From Paenarthrobacter sp. JL.01a (GTDB lineage Bacteria > Actinomycetota > Actinomycetes > Actinomycetales > Micrococcaceae), in contig NZ_CP104877.1 of assembly GCF_025452095.1 (NCBI RefSeq), positions 3,782,001 through 3,846,000 of the forward strand: 64,000 nucleotides of DNA, given 5' to 3'. A program made the position numbers and the translations under genes. The notes under the pieces were generated by a model. That model ran no database searches. It was not told where the DNA came from and worked only from the letters and a program-made list of their open reading frames with translations. Below, one piece after another: positions 24,666-33,668 of the stretch; position 1 is the stretch's first letter; every line of letters begins with the position of its first letter.

Positions 24666-27600
24666 ATGCCGTCCCCCACCGACGAATCCTGGGAACTGGC
24701 CATTCAGACTCCAGCCATCAACGACCGCTCCTTGGCGGCCGGACTGGCGTATGCCATGGGCAGCCGGGTGAGCGGCATTTCCTTCGATCCGGCTACCGGG
24801 CTTCTCCTGGGCAAGGTCCGCGGCAGCGGCCCGCAACCGTATTCGACGTCGGCCAAACTGGTCCGCAAGCCCGCCGGCTGGAGCTGCACTGTGGGGATCT
24901 GCAGCTGCCCGGTCCGCAAGGACTGCAAGCACGTGGCGGCCCTGCTTTTCACCGCCGAAGACCACCCCACCATCCGCGCCCAACTTTTGTCGCAAGCGCC
25001 AGGCATCCAGACAGCCAGGCCGTCGGAGATCGGCGCAGCGCGTCCCGCTTGGGAACAAGCCCTCAACAGGCTGATCGCCAAGCCCGGCACTGCGCCCTCC
25101 GCCGCGGGAATCCCCCTGGCCCTCCAGTTCGAAGTGGAGGAACCGGCCGCGCACTTCTCCTACACAGGCCGGCGCGACCCCATGCGCAGCGTCCGCCAGC
25201 TCAAGGCCCGCCCCGTCATGATGGGCGCCAAAGGCAAATGGATCCGCGGCGACGTGTCCTGGAACAACCTGAGCTACGTCAGTTTCCGGCGCGAATTCAA
25301 CGAGGTCCACGTCGAGTGGCTTCAGACTTTCCTGGCCGCCCACGGTTCCAGCAACGGACGGCAACAGCCCTCCGGTGCGATGTGGCTGAGCCTGAACGAC
25401 TTCGCCGCCAAGAACTTGTGGACCCTGCTCGATGAGGCGAAAAAGGCCGGCCTCCCGCTCATCCACTCCGCTGGGAGCGAGCCTGTCCGCGTCGAGGCCC
25501 AACCCGCCGTCGTCGGACTCAGTCTGGCGAGACTGGACGCGAACGGAACCGAAAGCGCAACGCACGACGGCGGCCTGGAACTTGCGCCGTCCGTCACCGT
25601 CGGCGGGGATGCCGTAGACCCCGGGACCCTGGGTTTCCTGGGTAAGCCGGCCACCGGCATCTTCTTTACCCATTCCGGCGAAACGCTGCCCGGAGTTCCG
25701 CAACAGAAGAACCTGATCACACTGGCCCCGATCGAGGGTGCCATCAGCGACGAGCTGCTCGAATTCGTCACCGAGGGGCAGACGCTCCAGATACCCGCTG
25801 AGGACGAGAGCCGCTTCCTGACCTCGTTCTACCCGAAGCTGCGGCAATCCACGCCCGTCCAGGCCGCCGACAAGTCCGTGGAGCTGCCCACCCTTGCCGT
25901 GCCGACGCTCTCGCTCCTGGCCAACTACGGCAACGACCACAAAGTCCGGCTGCACTGGGAATGGCACTACACCTCCGGAACGCTCGTCACCGCGCAGCCC
26001 CTGTGGCGGCACCCGGACGACCGCGGCTACCGGGATGATGCTGCCGAGGCACGCATTCTTGAATCGCTCGGCCGGCCGTGGGACGCGGTCCCCGCGCTCG
26101 CGGAGTCGGCAACGGGAGGGTGGGGTGCCCCGCGCCTGGCCGCTACCGCGGAACTGGGCGGCCTGGACACCCTGGCCTTCACCGAAGAGGTGCTGCCCGC
26201 GCTCAAGGAACTGCCCGACGTCGTCGTGGAAACTTCCGGCGACATCGCCGACTACCGGGAGGCTGAAGAAGCACCGGTAGTGTCCATCTCCACCAAGGAA
26301 ACCGCCAGCGGTGACTGGTTCGACCTCGGAATTGTGATCACGCTCGAAGGCGAACCGGTTTCCTTCGCGGCTGTTTTCTCCGCGCTCGCCGCCGGCCAAA
26401 CCCGTATGCTCCTTCCCAGCGGCGCGCACTTCTCCCTGGACCTGCCCGAACTGCATCAGCTCCGCGCCCTGATCGACGAAGCCCGCTCACTTCAGGACAA
26501 CCCCGACAACAAGGACGGCACCCTGCAGATCAGCCGCTTCCAGGTGGGGCTCTGGGATGAGCTCGCGCAGCTCGGAATCGTGGACGAACAGGCCGCTGCC
26601 TGGCGCGAGGCTGTTGGCGGACTGCTCGACGACGGCGTGACCGGGCTGCCGCTGCCGGCCGGCCTTAACGCTGAGCTGCGTCCGTATCAGCTGGAGGGTT
26701 TCAACTGGCTCAGCTTCCTGTACAAGCACAGCCTCGGCGGCGTGCTGGCGGACGACATGGGCCTGGGCAAGACCGTGCAGGCGATCGCGCTTATGTGCGC
26801 GGCCAAGGAGCTCGCCGTCTCCGATGGCAATGACAGGGCGCCGTTCCTTGTTGTGGCTCCCACCAGCGTCGTCAGCAACTGGGCGTTGGAAGCGCAGCGG
26901 TTCGCTCCAGGCCTTGTGGTGCGCACGGTTTCGGAGACCTTCGCCAAGAGCGGCCTGTTGCCGTCGGAAGCCATGGCGGGGGCCGACGTCGTCATTACCT
27001 CCTATGCCTTGTTCCGGATCGATTACGAGGCCTACGCCTATTTCCAGTGGGCCGGGCTGATGCTGGACGAGGCCCAATTTGTGAAGAACCACCAATCCAA
27101 GGCGTACCAGTGCGCGCGGAAGCTCCCTGCCCGGTTCAAGCTCGCGATCACCGGTACTCCTCTTGAGAACAACCTCATGGAGTTCTGGGCGCTGACGTCC
27201 ATCGTGGCGCCCGGTCTGTTCCCGAGCCCCAAGAGGTTCGCCGAAAACTACCAAAAGCCGGTGGAAAAGAACGGTGACTCGGCGCAGCTGGACAAGCTCC
27301 GGCGTCGTGTCCGTCCACTGATGATGCGCCGCACCAAAGAGCAGGTCATCAAGGATCTGCCGCCGAAGCAGGAGCAGATCCTCGAAGTGGTGCTCAACCC
27401 GCGGCACCAAAAGGTCTACCAAACACACCTGCAGCGTGAGCGTCAGAAGATCCTGGGGCTGATCGACGACGTCAACAAGAACCGATTCACGATCTTCCAG
27501 TCATTGACCCTGCTGCGGCAGCTGAGCCTGGATGCGTCGCTGGTGGATTCCTCGCTTGCTGCCGTGCGCTCGTCCAAGCTGGATGTGCTGTTCGAGCAAC

Positions 27601-28076
27601 TCGAGGACATCATCTCCGAGGGACACCGGACGTTGATCTTCAGCCAGTTCACCGGATTCCTGGGCAAGGTCCGCGAGCGCATGGACGCGGAGGGGATCGA
27701 GTACTGCTACCTCGACGGCAGTACCCGGAACCGTGGAGACGTGGTGAGTGAGTTCAAGAACGGCACTGCGCCGGTGTTCCTGATCTCCCTCAAGGCCGGT
27801 GGTTTCGGTTTGAACCTGACCGAGGCGGACTACGTGTTCCTGTTGGATCCGTGGTGGAACCCTGCCTCCGAAGCCCAGGCCGTGGACCGCACCCACCGCA
27901 TCGGGCAGGCTCGGAACGTCATGGTCTACCGGTTGGTGGCGAAGGACACCATCGAGGAGAAGGTCATGGCGTTGAAGGCCAAGAAGTCGCAGCTGTTCGC
28001 GGATGTGATGGAGGGCGATGCACTGGCCGGCGGTTCGTTGACGGCGGAGGACCTGGCGGCGCTGTTCGCGGAGTAG
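24666..28076 (+). CDS. SWIM zinc-finger SNF2-family helicase
   Basis: The 1136-residue protein has an N-terminal SWIM zinc motif (CSCPVRKDCKHVAALLF, near residues 80-95) and a long middle region. The C-terminal two-lobed SNF2 ATPase follows: LADDMGLGKTVQ (motif I), MLDEAQFVKN (motif II), ITGTPLENN (III), KAGGFGLNLTEAD (V) and DRTHRIGQ (VI). It resembles bacterial HepA/SNF2 proteins that remodel RNA polymerase or nucleic-acid complexes. A large antisense open frame (24510-26456) is a shadow. Confidence 0.93.
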   Translation: MPSPTDESWELAIQTPAINDRSLAAGLAYAMGSRVSGISFDPATGLLLGKVRGSGPQPYSTSAKLVRKPAGWSCTVGICSCPVRKDCKHVAALLFTAEDHPTIRAQLLSQAPGIQTARPSEIGAARPAWEQALNRLIAKPGTAPSAAGIPLALQFEVEEPAAHFSYTGRRDPMRSVRQLKARPVMMGAKGKWIRGDVSWNNLSYVSFRREFNEVHVEWLQTFLAAHGSSNGRQQPSGAMWLSLNDFAAKNLWTLLDEAKKAGLPLIHSAGSEPVRVEAQPAVVGLSLARLDANGTESATHDGGLELAPSVTVGGDAVDPGTLGFLGKPATGIFFTHSGETLPGVPQQKNLITLAPIEGAISDELLEFVTEGQTLQIPAEDESRFLTSFYPKLRQSTPVQAADKSVELPTLAVPTLSLLANYGNDHKVRLHWEWHYTSGTLVTAQPLWRHPDDRGYRDDAAEARILESLGRPWDAVPALAESATGGWGAPRLAATAELGGLDTLAFTEEVLPALKELPDVVVETSGDIADYREAEEAPVVSISTKETASGDWFDLGIVITLEGEPVSFAAVFSALAAGQTRMLLPSGAHFSLDLPELHQLRALIDEARSLQDNPDNKDGTLQISRFQVGLWDELAQLGIVDEQAAAWREAVGGLLDDGVTGLPLPAGLNAELRPYQLEGFNWLSFLYKHSLGGVLADDMGLGKTVQAIALMCAAKELAVSDGNDRAPFLVVAPTSVVSNWALEAQRFAPGLVVRTVSETFAKSGLLPSEAMAGADVVITSYALFRIDYEAYAYFQWAGLMLDEAQFVKNHQSKAYQCARKLPARFKLAITGTPLENNLMEFWALTSIVAPGLFPSPKRFAENYQKPVEKNGDSAQLDKLRRRVRPLMMRRTKEQVIKDLPPKQEQILEVVLNPRHQKVYQTHLQRERQKILGLIDDVNKNRFTIFQSLTLLRQLSLDASLVDSSLAAVRSSKLDVLFEQLEDIISEGHRTLIFSQFTGFLGKVRERMDAEGIEYCYLDGSTRNRGDVVSEFKNGTAPVFLISLKAGGFGLNLTEADYVFLLDPWWNPASEAQAVDRTHRIGQARNVMVYRLVAKDTIEEKVMALKAKKSQLFADVMEGDALAGGSLTAEDLAALFAE

Positions 28077-28096
28077 GGGTGGGGCACGGGCGAGAC

Positions 28097-28543
28097 TCAG
28101 CTGGAGCGGAAGCCTGGGTTTGTCTGCCTCTCCAGCTGCTCGACCCGGCGCTCCAAATTCGAAAGCCTTTCTTCAAACGGTTGGGGCTGAGGATGGAAGG
28201 AACGTGCATTCCTCAGGTTTCCCTTATCGGTCGCCGTCAATGGCTTTGGATGATCCCGTAATGCTCGAGAAAGAACACCCAGGACCAGCTCTTTCCTCCA
28301 TCTCGGATAACGATGAGGCCCATCCGCCGTCGCAACCGTAACGTAGATTGCTGCACCGGTTCTGAGCGCTTCACCGCTGGGATCTTTGGATCCATCCTGC
28401 AGAAGGCCCACCAAGCGCAACAACGTACCAACGTATTGCGGGGTTGTACGTAATTCGGCCCCTAACTCTTTCTGGCCCCAAAAGGCATCACGACTGACTT
28501 CCATGCCATTGTCGTCAAAGATGGGGGACAGCGGTTTCTCCAT
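28097..28543 (-). CDS. Protein of unknown function with C-terminal coiled coil
   Basis: The 148-residue protein has a possible HTH-like segment (GQKELGAELRTTPQYVGTLLRLVGLL) and a strand-rich middle. A heptad-like tail (FEERLSNLERRVEQLERQ) should form a coiled coil. AAGGAG precedes ATG 28543 and overlaps the stop region of the upstream 57-residue gene. It is the last gene of a tight three-gene operon. No family is recognised. Confidence 0.65.
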   Translation of the reverse strand: MEKPLSPIFDDNGMEVSRDAFWGQKELGAELRTTPQYVGTLLRLVGLLQDGSKDPSGEALRTGAAIYVTVATADGPHRYPRWRKELVLGVLSRALRDHPKPLTATDKGNLRNARSFHPQPQPFEERLSNLERRVEQLERQTNPGFRSS

Positions 28544-28547
28544 GGAG

Positions 28548-28721
28548 TTACTCCTTTGCTTCGGATGCCGATGACAGCTTGTTGCGCCGTCTCTTCCTGT
28601 CATGCAGCGCGCCTCCGAGAACGGAGAGGCCAACTGTTACACCAACCACAGGGCCGGATACGTAGCCAAAGAGACCGCCAACTGCCAACGCTCCTGCAAA
28701 TGCTAAAAGTCGTGACTTCAA
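28548..28721 (-). CDS. 57-residue hydrophobic protein, TTG start
   Basis: The frame runs MKSRLLAFAGALAVGGLFGY... and ends ...KLSSASEAKE. It has two glycine-rich hydrophobic helices and a basic stretch DRKRRRNK. TTG 28721 has GAGGAA upstream and overlaps the TGA of the preceding gene (TTGA). Its own TAA lies in the ribosome-binding site of the next gene. Both overlaps support real, coupled translation, although the gene is below usual length cut-offs. Confidence 0.65.
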   Translation of the reverse strand: MKSRLLAFAGALAVGGLFGYVSGPVVGVTVGLSVLGGALHDRKRRRNKLSSASEAKE

Positions 28722-29011
28722 GGGTTCCTCTTCTGACTTCCGGTCAGCGTGATATCCGTGCGCTCCGTGGCGTTCCTAATCGTGATCGCGACATCATCCT
28801 CGACGCTGAAAAGACGTTGCCCGACGCCGTTGACGTAGACCCAGACGCCACTGCCATCCGGCATGACATTCACAACCACGCCCGCATCAAGGGCAGCACC
28901 TGGTTGCTTGACCTCGACTTCGTCACCCGGCACGAAGTACTCCCATGCCTTGTAGTAACGCACCGGCAAATTCTCCGGATCCGACATCACGAACACAGTG
29001 CTTTCTTCCAC
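28718..29011 (-). CDS. Small beta-rich protein of unknown function
   Basis: The 97-residue protein contains YFVPGDEVEVKQPGAALDAGVVVNVMPDGSGVWVYVNGVGQRL, which looks like a KOW/SH3-type small barrel. GTG 29011 has GGGGGA nine bases upstream; Met at 28987 is an alternative start. It heads the operon with the 57-residue membrane protein and the coiled-coil protein. No function can be assigned. Confidence 0.65.
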   Translation of the reverse strand: MEESTVFVMSDPENLPVRYYKAWEYFVPGDEVEVKQPGAALDAGVVVNVMPDGSGVWVYVNGVGQRLFSVEDDVAITIRNATERTDITLTGSQKRNP

Positions 29012-29080
29012 TGGGAACCGTCCCCCTCACTTTCCCGCTTAACTAGCAGTGAGGCGAGGGGCCAGAACGTGACGGGTGGA

Positions 29081-30259
29081 TCAGTCGTCCAGTCGCACAC
29101 CCCGCAGCAGCAGCATCGTCCCGCCCACGGCAACCGCCGATGCAAGGAACACCCCTGCCGCCCCCAGACCCACCGCGACTACACCGATGGCACTGGGCAG
29201 TACCACTTGGCCCACGCGGTTGCCAGCCAAACGAAGAGCCAGCGCGCGCCCGCGTTGACCGGCCGGCGCCTGCGCGGAAAGCCACGACATCGTGAGCGGC
29301 TGACCGATTCCCAACCCGAGCCCCAGGAGTGCCATGACCACGAACAATAGCCACCCGGGCATCGGAATCGCCGCTACGGCAAGGGCGATCGTGGAGATGG
29401 CCAAGCTCAGGACCAGCAGCCGCATCCGGCCGAGCTTGCGGGACATGCTGCCCAGGCCGATCCGGGACACCATGGAGAACAGGGCGCGGACGGTCAGCAT
29501 GAGACCCACCGTCGCGGCGGACAGCCCGCGCTCGGCACCAAGCGCGGGCAGGTAGACAACAGTCAGGTCGACGACGGCCAGCACGGTGGCGCTCGTCGCG
29601 AGGGCCCGTACGACGCCGGGCGTCTTCAGTAGCGCGATCGCGCCACCCTTGGGGCCATTCCTGGCCCTTGTTCTGCCGGTGCGGCCACTGACACCGCGTG
29701 AGATGACGAACGTGGTCAGGAACAACACCAGGCTCATGCCAACGGACAAGATGAAAATCGCCTGCGTGTTGGGGTGCACGGAAGCCCCGCCCACTACGGA
29801 GATCGCCAGCGGGCCAAGGGCTTGCCCCAGCGACGCCGCGAACGTCAGGTAGCCGAACGCCGAGTCCAGTCGGGATGACGCAGCATTGTTCGCCACCACC
29901 GCCTGCTGGCCCACCACGCACGCCAACTGGCCAGCACCAAGGAGGGCCGTTCCGGCCACCAAGGCTGCCACCGACGTCCCCCAGAAGAGCAGGAACGCGG
30001 AACAGCCAAGGACGACGGCGGACCCGGTCGCCATGAGGCGACGCTCTCCCAAACGGTCCACGAGGCCGCCGATCGGCAGTGCCAGCAGCAGAGGGAAGAC
30101 GGCGTAACTGGCGGCCAGCACGCCGAGGGCGAAGGCAGGGACATCAAGTTCCAGGGCCCTGTAAGTCGCAGCGGGCCGGACCAGGAAAGTCACGGCCTGT
30201 ATCAGCGCAGAGTGGATGAGAAGCGCTGTAGACGAGCGGCGCCCGAGTTCGCCGATCAT
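29081..30259 (-). CDS. MFS transporter
   Basis: The 392-residue, 12-segment transporter has the loop motif GGLVDRLGERRLM and the half-repeat SRIGLGSMSRKLGRMRLL. Its ATG overlaps the stop of the upstream GntR regulator gene by four bases, so both are one operon. The substrate is probably the effector sensed by that regulator; it cannot be named. Confidence 0.88.
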   Translation of the reverse strand: MIGELGRRSSTALLIHSALIQAVTFLVRPAATYRALELDVPAFALGVLAASYAVFPLLLALPIGGLVDRLGERRLMATGSAVVLGCSAFLLFWGTSVAALVAGTALLGAGQLACVVGQQAVVANNAASSRLDSAFGYLTFAASLGQALGPLAISVVGGASVHPNTQAIFILSVGMSLVLFLTTFVISRGVSGRTGRTRARNGPKGGAIALLKTPGVVRALATSATVLAVVDLTVVYLPALGAERGLSAATVGLMLTVRALFSMVSRIGLGSMSRKLGRMRLLVLSLAISTIALAVAAIPMPGWLLFVVMALLGLGLGIGQPLTMSWLSAQAPAGQRGRALALRLAGNRVGQVVLPSAIGVVAVGLGAAGVFLASAVAVGGTMLLLRGVRLDD

Positions 30260-30933
30260 GAGACGTCGAGACCGTGCTGGGAAATGACCCGCAAAGTCTC
30301 ATCCCGGGCACCGATGACGTGCTCGAATGCGATCCGGGCGGCTTTTTCCGCATCCTTGGACGCAATGGCATCCACCAGCAGCCGATGATTGGCAAGTGCT
30401 TCGTCGCGTCGGTGGGGAGCGTTGTTGGTGAAGTATCTGTAGCGCTCAACGTGGCTGGAGATCTGCCCGTGAAAGCGTTGGGCCCAGGAGTTGCCTGCGA
30501 TCCTGGCAATCGTCGCGTGCAGGGCGACCCCGTATTTCATGGCTTCATCCGCGAAGTCCACCAGCGCCGCGTTGCGGGCCACGATCCCCCGAAGCTCTTC
30601 GAGGTCTACCGCGGTGGCTTTGGCGCACGCTTCCCGGGCCATCAAGGACTCCAAGGCAGCACGGACGTCGTACATCTCTGAAATGGCTTTTTCGTCGAGC
30701 ACCGGAACCAGTACTCCGCCGGTGGGTTGCTGCTCCAGGAGGCTTTCAGAGATCAGCCGGCGGATGGCTTCCCGCAGGGGCGTCCGGCTGACCTGCAGCT
30801 CATTCGCCATGGCGGGTTCGTAGATGCGCTCACCAGGTTTGAGTTCCAGGCTGAGGATTCGCCGCTTGAGTTCGCTGTAGACGAGGTGGGCGCCGGTGTT
30901 CCGGGCTTGTGGGTCTGTCAATTCTGCCGCCAT
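30256..30933 (-). CDS. GntR-family regulator, FadR/FCD subfamily
   Basis: The 225-residue protein has an N-terminal winged HTH (LVYSELKRRILSLELKPGERIYEPAMANELQVSRTPLREAIRRL) and an all-helical FCD effector domain with the conserved His positions (YGVALHATIARIAGN, ANHRLLVDAI). ATG 30933 fits the usual start; upstream in-frame codons run into the operator. It likely represses itself and the coupled MFS gene. Confidence 0.92.
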   Translation of the reverse strand: MAAELTDPQARNTGAHLVYSELKRRILSLELKPGERIYEPAMANELQVSRTPLREAIRRLISESLLEQQPTGGVLVPVLDEKAISEMYDVRAALESLMAREACAKATAVDLEELRGIVARNAALVDFADEAMKYGVALHATIARIAGNSWAQRFHGQISSHVERYRYFTNNAPHRRDEALANHRLLVDAIASKDAEKAARIAFEHVIGARDETLRVISQHGLDVS

Positions 30934-30949
30934 GTAGAGAAGGTGTACT

Positions 30950-30965
30950 TGTATACATATATACA
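30950..30965. promoter_or_regulatory. Probable GntR/FCD operator
   Basis: TGTATA (30950-30955) and TATACA (30960-30965) form a perfect palindrome with a 4-bp centre. It lies 17 bp upstream of the regulator's ATG in an otherwise AT-poor region. FCD-type GntR sites usually follow a TNGTATACNA-like pattern, which this fits. Confidence 0.7.
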
Positions 30966-31087
30966 CTCTGCTGCGCCGCATGATTGTCAGTCCGAGGCGA
31001 TAGGGTCCCTTGTAAATAAATGATTGCGAACCCTGAGCTGCCTTTCCTTCACCCTCGCCTCATGCGAAGAGCAAACAACAGCTCCAC

Positions 31088-31117
31088 TATTCGCATTTCT
31101 GGCATAAAATGCGAATA
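31088..31117. promoter_or_regulatory. Perfect 11-bp inverted repeat upstream of the Fic gene
   Basis: TATTCGCATTT (31088-31098) and AAATGCGAATA (31107-31117) are exact inverted copies separated by 8 bp. The element ends 33 bp before the Fic ATG, where a core promoter is expected. A repressor operator is the natural reading. The Fic protein has its own C-terminal winged-HTH region, so autoregulation is plausible. Confidence 0.75.
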
Positions 31118-31149
31118 ACGCTTGGGTTGTTCACTCTTCTGGAGGGTTG

Positions 31150-32334
31150 ATGGGGACATGGCCGATTCACGGCAGTGAGGTAATGCCTTGGAAGAGCTCC
31201 GGCCGTCCCCCTCGGGAAGACCGAATGTTCACCGAGGTGGAAGTCTCGCTCCCGCCGGAGATTAGAGAACTTTGGTACGAGCCTGGACGGGAAACGATCG
31301 TGACCCTCGAAGAAGCCGCCATCGCCGTGGCCTCCCTCGACGTGAGGGCGGGTTCACGGATGGCGGCCATCAGCGGCTTCTTGCTGCGGAGCGAAGCGGT
31401 TTCATCGTCAAAGATCGAGCATGTGGACGCGAACCGCAATGACTATGCCAGAGCAATTGTTGGACTCAAGGCCTCCGATCAAGCCAAGTCCATGGTGGCT
31501 GCGGCAGAGGCCGTTCAGAGCATGATTCAGGACGCGGGTGAAGCTGGCGAGGTTCGACTGCAAGCCCTCCTGGCAGCTCACAGGAAGCTCATGAAGGACG
31601 ACCCGGTCGACGGGCACAACGCCGGTTTGTTCCGGAATGTCCAGAACTGGATTGGGGGAAGCGACTATTCACCAAGAGGCGCAGTGCATGTTCCGCCTCC
31701 TCCCGCGCTGGTTCCCGGTCTCATGGATGACCTCTTGTCGTTCTGCGCGCGAAGAGACGTCCCTATCATGGCGCAAGCAGCCATTGCCCACGCTCAATTC
31801 GAGTCCATTCACCCCTTCACCGATGGAAATGGCCGCATCGGACGGGCCTTGATAGGCGCCATTTCGCGACGACGGGGCCTCACCAGAAACACTGTCACTC
31901 CTATTGCCTCGGCGATGGTCGCAGATATCGATACTTACTTCTCGCTGCTGAACATCTACCGCACGGGAGACCTGGATCCTTTCGTGCTCTATCTGGCCAG
32001 GTCCTCTCTGCGTGCAGCGGAAGCTGCAAGTGAGTCTGTGACTGCCTTGGATTCTCTGCCTTCGGCGTGGGTTGAGGTTGTGCGTCCACGCAAGGGCTCA
32101 TCCGATGAAAAGATCCTCCCTTGGCTGTTGGAACGGCCGGTTTTCGAAGCCCACAGCGCCGCCTATGTTGCGGGCGTTGATGAACGTTCCATCTACAGAG
32201 TCCTGGACAGGCTGACTGAGGCTGGAGTGCTCTCACTGATTACCCAGTCAAAGCGGAACCGCGCGTGGGCAGCTACGGAAGTGCTCGATGAGGTCGACAG
32301 GCTCAACAAACGCCTAGCCGGCCGCGCTCTTTAG
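31150..32334 (+). CDS. Fic-domain AMP-transferase with C-terminal winged HTH
   Basis: The 394-residue protein carries a complete active site HPFTDGNGRIGRAL (HPFxxGNxR) near residues 220-233. An upstream SSSKIEHVDAN segment corresponds to the N-terminal inhibitory helix of class II Fic proteins. The key Glu is kept but His replaces the usual Gly/Asn. The last ~80 residues resemble a winged HTH (AYVAGVDERSIYRVLDRLTEAGVLSLI). It probably AMPylates a protein target. GGAGG precedes ATG 31150. Confidence 0.9.
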   Translation: MGTWPIHGSEVMPWKSSGRPPREDRMFTEVEVSLPPEIRELWYEPGRETIVTLEEAAIAVASLDVRAGSRMAAISGFLLRSEAVSSSKIEHVDANRNDYARAIVGLKASDQAKSMVAAAEAVQSMIQDAGEAGEVRLQALLAAHRKLMKDDPVDGHNAGLFRNVQNWIGGSDYSPRGAVHVPPPPALVPGLMDDLLSFCARRDVPIMAQAAIAHAQFESIHPFTDGNGRIGRALIGAISRRRGLTRNTVTPIASAMVADIDTYFSLLNIYRTGDLDPFVLYLARSSLRAAEAASESVTALDSLPSAWVEVVRPRKGSSDEKILPWLLERPVFEAHSAAYVAGVDERSIYRVLDRLTEAGVLSLITQSKRNRAWAATEVLDEVDRLNKRLAGRAL

Positions 32335-33131
32335 CTCCGCGCCCAGTGGTACGGCGTCGTCGTCGAGACCTTGAGTAAACCGGAGCGCTCCAGGATCGGG
32401 CGCGAGTATTCGGTTGAGTCGCTCTGGATGAAGGATTTGCCCTTCGCGAGCGCCGACTGGGCGCGGCGCGCAGTGAGTGCACGGTAAATTCCACGGCCTC
32501 GCCATTCCGGGCGGGTTGCCCCTCCCCAAATCCCGGCAAAATCGGTCCCGGCCACGGGATCCAGGCGTCCAGCGCTGACAACACGACCCTCCGCTTCAGC
32601 GACCCACAGCTCCATGCCGTCGTCCAACGTCAACCTGTGCAGCAGGCCATCGGCCATCTCGTCCGACACAGGATCACCGAACACCTCGTCCTGCATCGCC
32701 GTCATGGCCCGCACATCCGGCTCGTCGACGACGCGACGCAACGTCACGCCGTCGGGAAGCGGCACGTCCGCACTGAGCGCCTGCGCCTCCCCGATCATGA
32801 TCGATTCGGGCTCCCCAGCGGCGAAGCCGTTGGCGAGGAGAGCTTCGTGGAGGCCAGGGGCGTCGTCGTGCCCGCGGGTCTTCCACTCGGCCCTGGTGAT
32901 TTCAGGCCGGCTCTTGAAGAACGCAACACTGTCAGCAACCAGGCCACGGATACCTTCCTCGTCCGCCCCACCCAGGTCCCGGTAGGTGATGAAGCCGCGG
33001 CCACCGAAGAAGGTGGCCAAACGCAGCGGCCCAAGCGACGTAACTGTCAGCGCATCCGACGTCTCCGCATCAGTACGAAGCTGCTGGTCATAGGCGGCGA
33101 GAAGACGTTTCTTCGCATCAGCGTGGCTCAT
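32331..33131 (-). CDS. GNAT-family N-acetyltransferase
   Basis: The 266-residue protein has the acetyl-CoA-binding segment ATRPEWRGRGIYRALTARRAQSALAKG (R/QxxGxG/A pattern) in a C-terminal GNAT domain. Preceding strands include MELWVAEAEGRVVSAGRL. The N-terminal ~120 residues form a divergent extra domain. The acceptor is unknown. Its stop overlaps that of the convergent Fic gene. Confidence 0.85.
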   Translation of the reverse strand: MSHADAKKRLLAAYDQQLRTDAETSDALTVTSLGPLRLATFFGGRGFITYRDLGGADEEGIRGLVADSVAFFKSRPEITRAEWKTRGHDDAPGLHEALLANGFAAGEPESIMIGEAQALSADVPLPDGVTLRRVVDEPDVRAMTAMQDEVFGDPVSDEMADGLLHRLTLDDGMELWVAEAEGRVVSAGRLDPVAGTDFAGIWGGATRPEWRGRGIYRALTARRAQSALAKGKSFIQSDSTEYSRPILERSGLLKVSTTTPYHWARS

Positions 33132-33217
33132 TGTGGAGAGCCTACTGCACACGACAACGCTCCCCCACCCGCAACTCCGGAAGAGTGCTGATGGGGGAGC
33201 GTTGAAACGGTAAGCGG

Positions 33218-33562
33218 TTACTGGCCGCCGCGGCAGAGCTGGCCGTACTTGCTGCCTGCTTCCTGGTATGCGGTGGTAAGTTCACCCAGCTTCTTCTCGT
33301 CCGGGTTCTCCTTGGCCTGCTCGTCGAAGAAATCGAGGATGGAGGTCACCACCGGCTTCATTTCGTCGGAAGCTACGCCTTCAATGGGGCGGATGGCGTT
33401 GGCTACGCGAGTCGTGGCCGTCTTGTTGTTTTCCTGGGTCAAACCTGCGGCGGCGGCGGCCATCCTGTCACAGGTCTGTGCGGTGGTCAGCTGCGGTGCT
33501 GAACAGGCGGAGGCTGAGACAAGCAGCCCGGCAGCAATCAGGACAGTGGTGAGTTTCTTCAT
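33218..33562 (-). CDS. Small secreted lipoprotein
   Basis: The 114-residue protein has signal peptide MKKLTTVLIAAGLLVSASAC with a lipobox (SASAC), followed by a helical domain with two further cysteines (TCDRM, QLCRGG). No domain family is recognised. Met 33562 is selected because it opens directly onto the signal peptide. Confidence 0.78.
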   Translation of the reverse strand: MKKLTTVLIAAGLLVSASACSAPQLTTAQTCDRMAAAAAGLTQENNKTATTRVANAIRPIEGVASDEMKPVVTSILDFFDEQAKENPDEKKLGELTTAYQEAGSKYGQLCRGGQ

Positions 33563-33668
33563 GATTCCCTCAGTGGTCGACGTCCCTTTGATTGTAAACA
33601 GAGCAGGGCCAAGCCCACGCATCGGGCTTGCTTAGGGACAGGATGCGGGCTGCCCTAGGCTGGGGGAC

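Noticed and set aside
24510..26456. 648-residue open frame antisense to the SNF2 gene
   Set aside because: Shadow frame over a gene with full SWIM and helicase signatures; no recognisable domain of its own.
33611..33629. AAGCCC/GGGCTT mini-hairpin
   Set aside because: The stem is only 6 bp, with no T-tract and no conserved context; likely chance in high-GC DNA.
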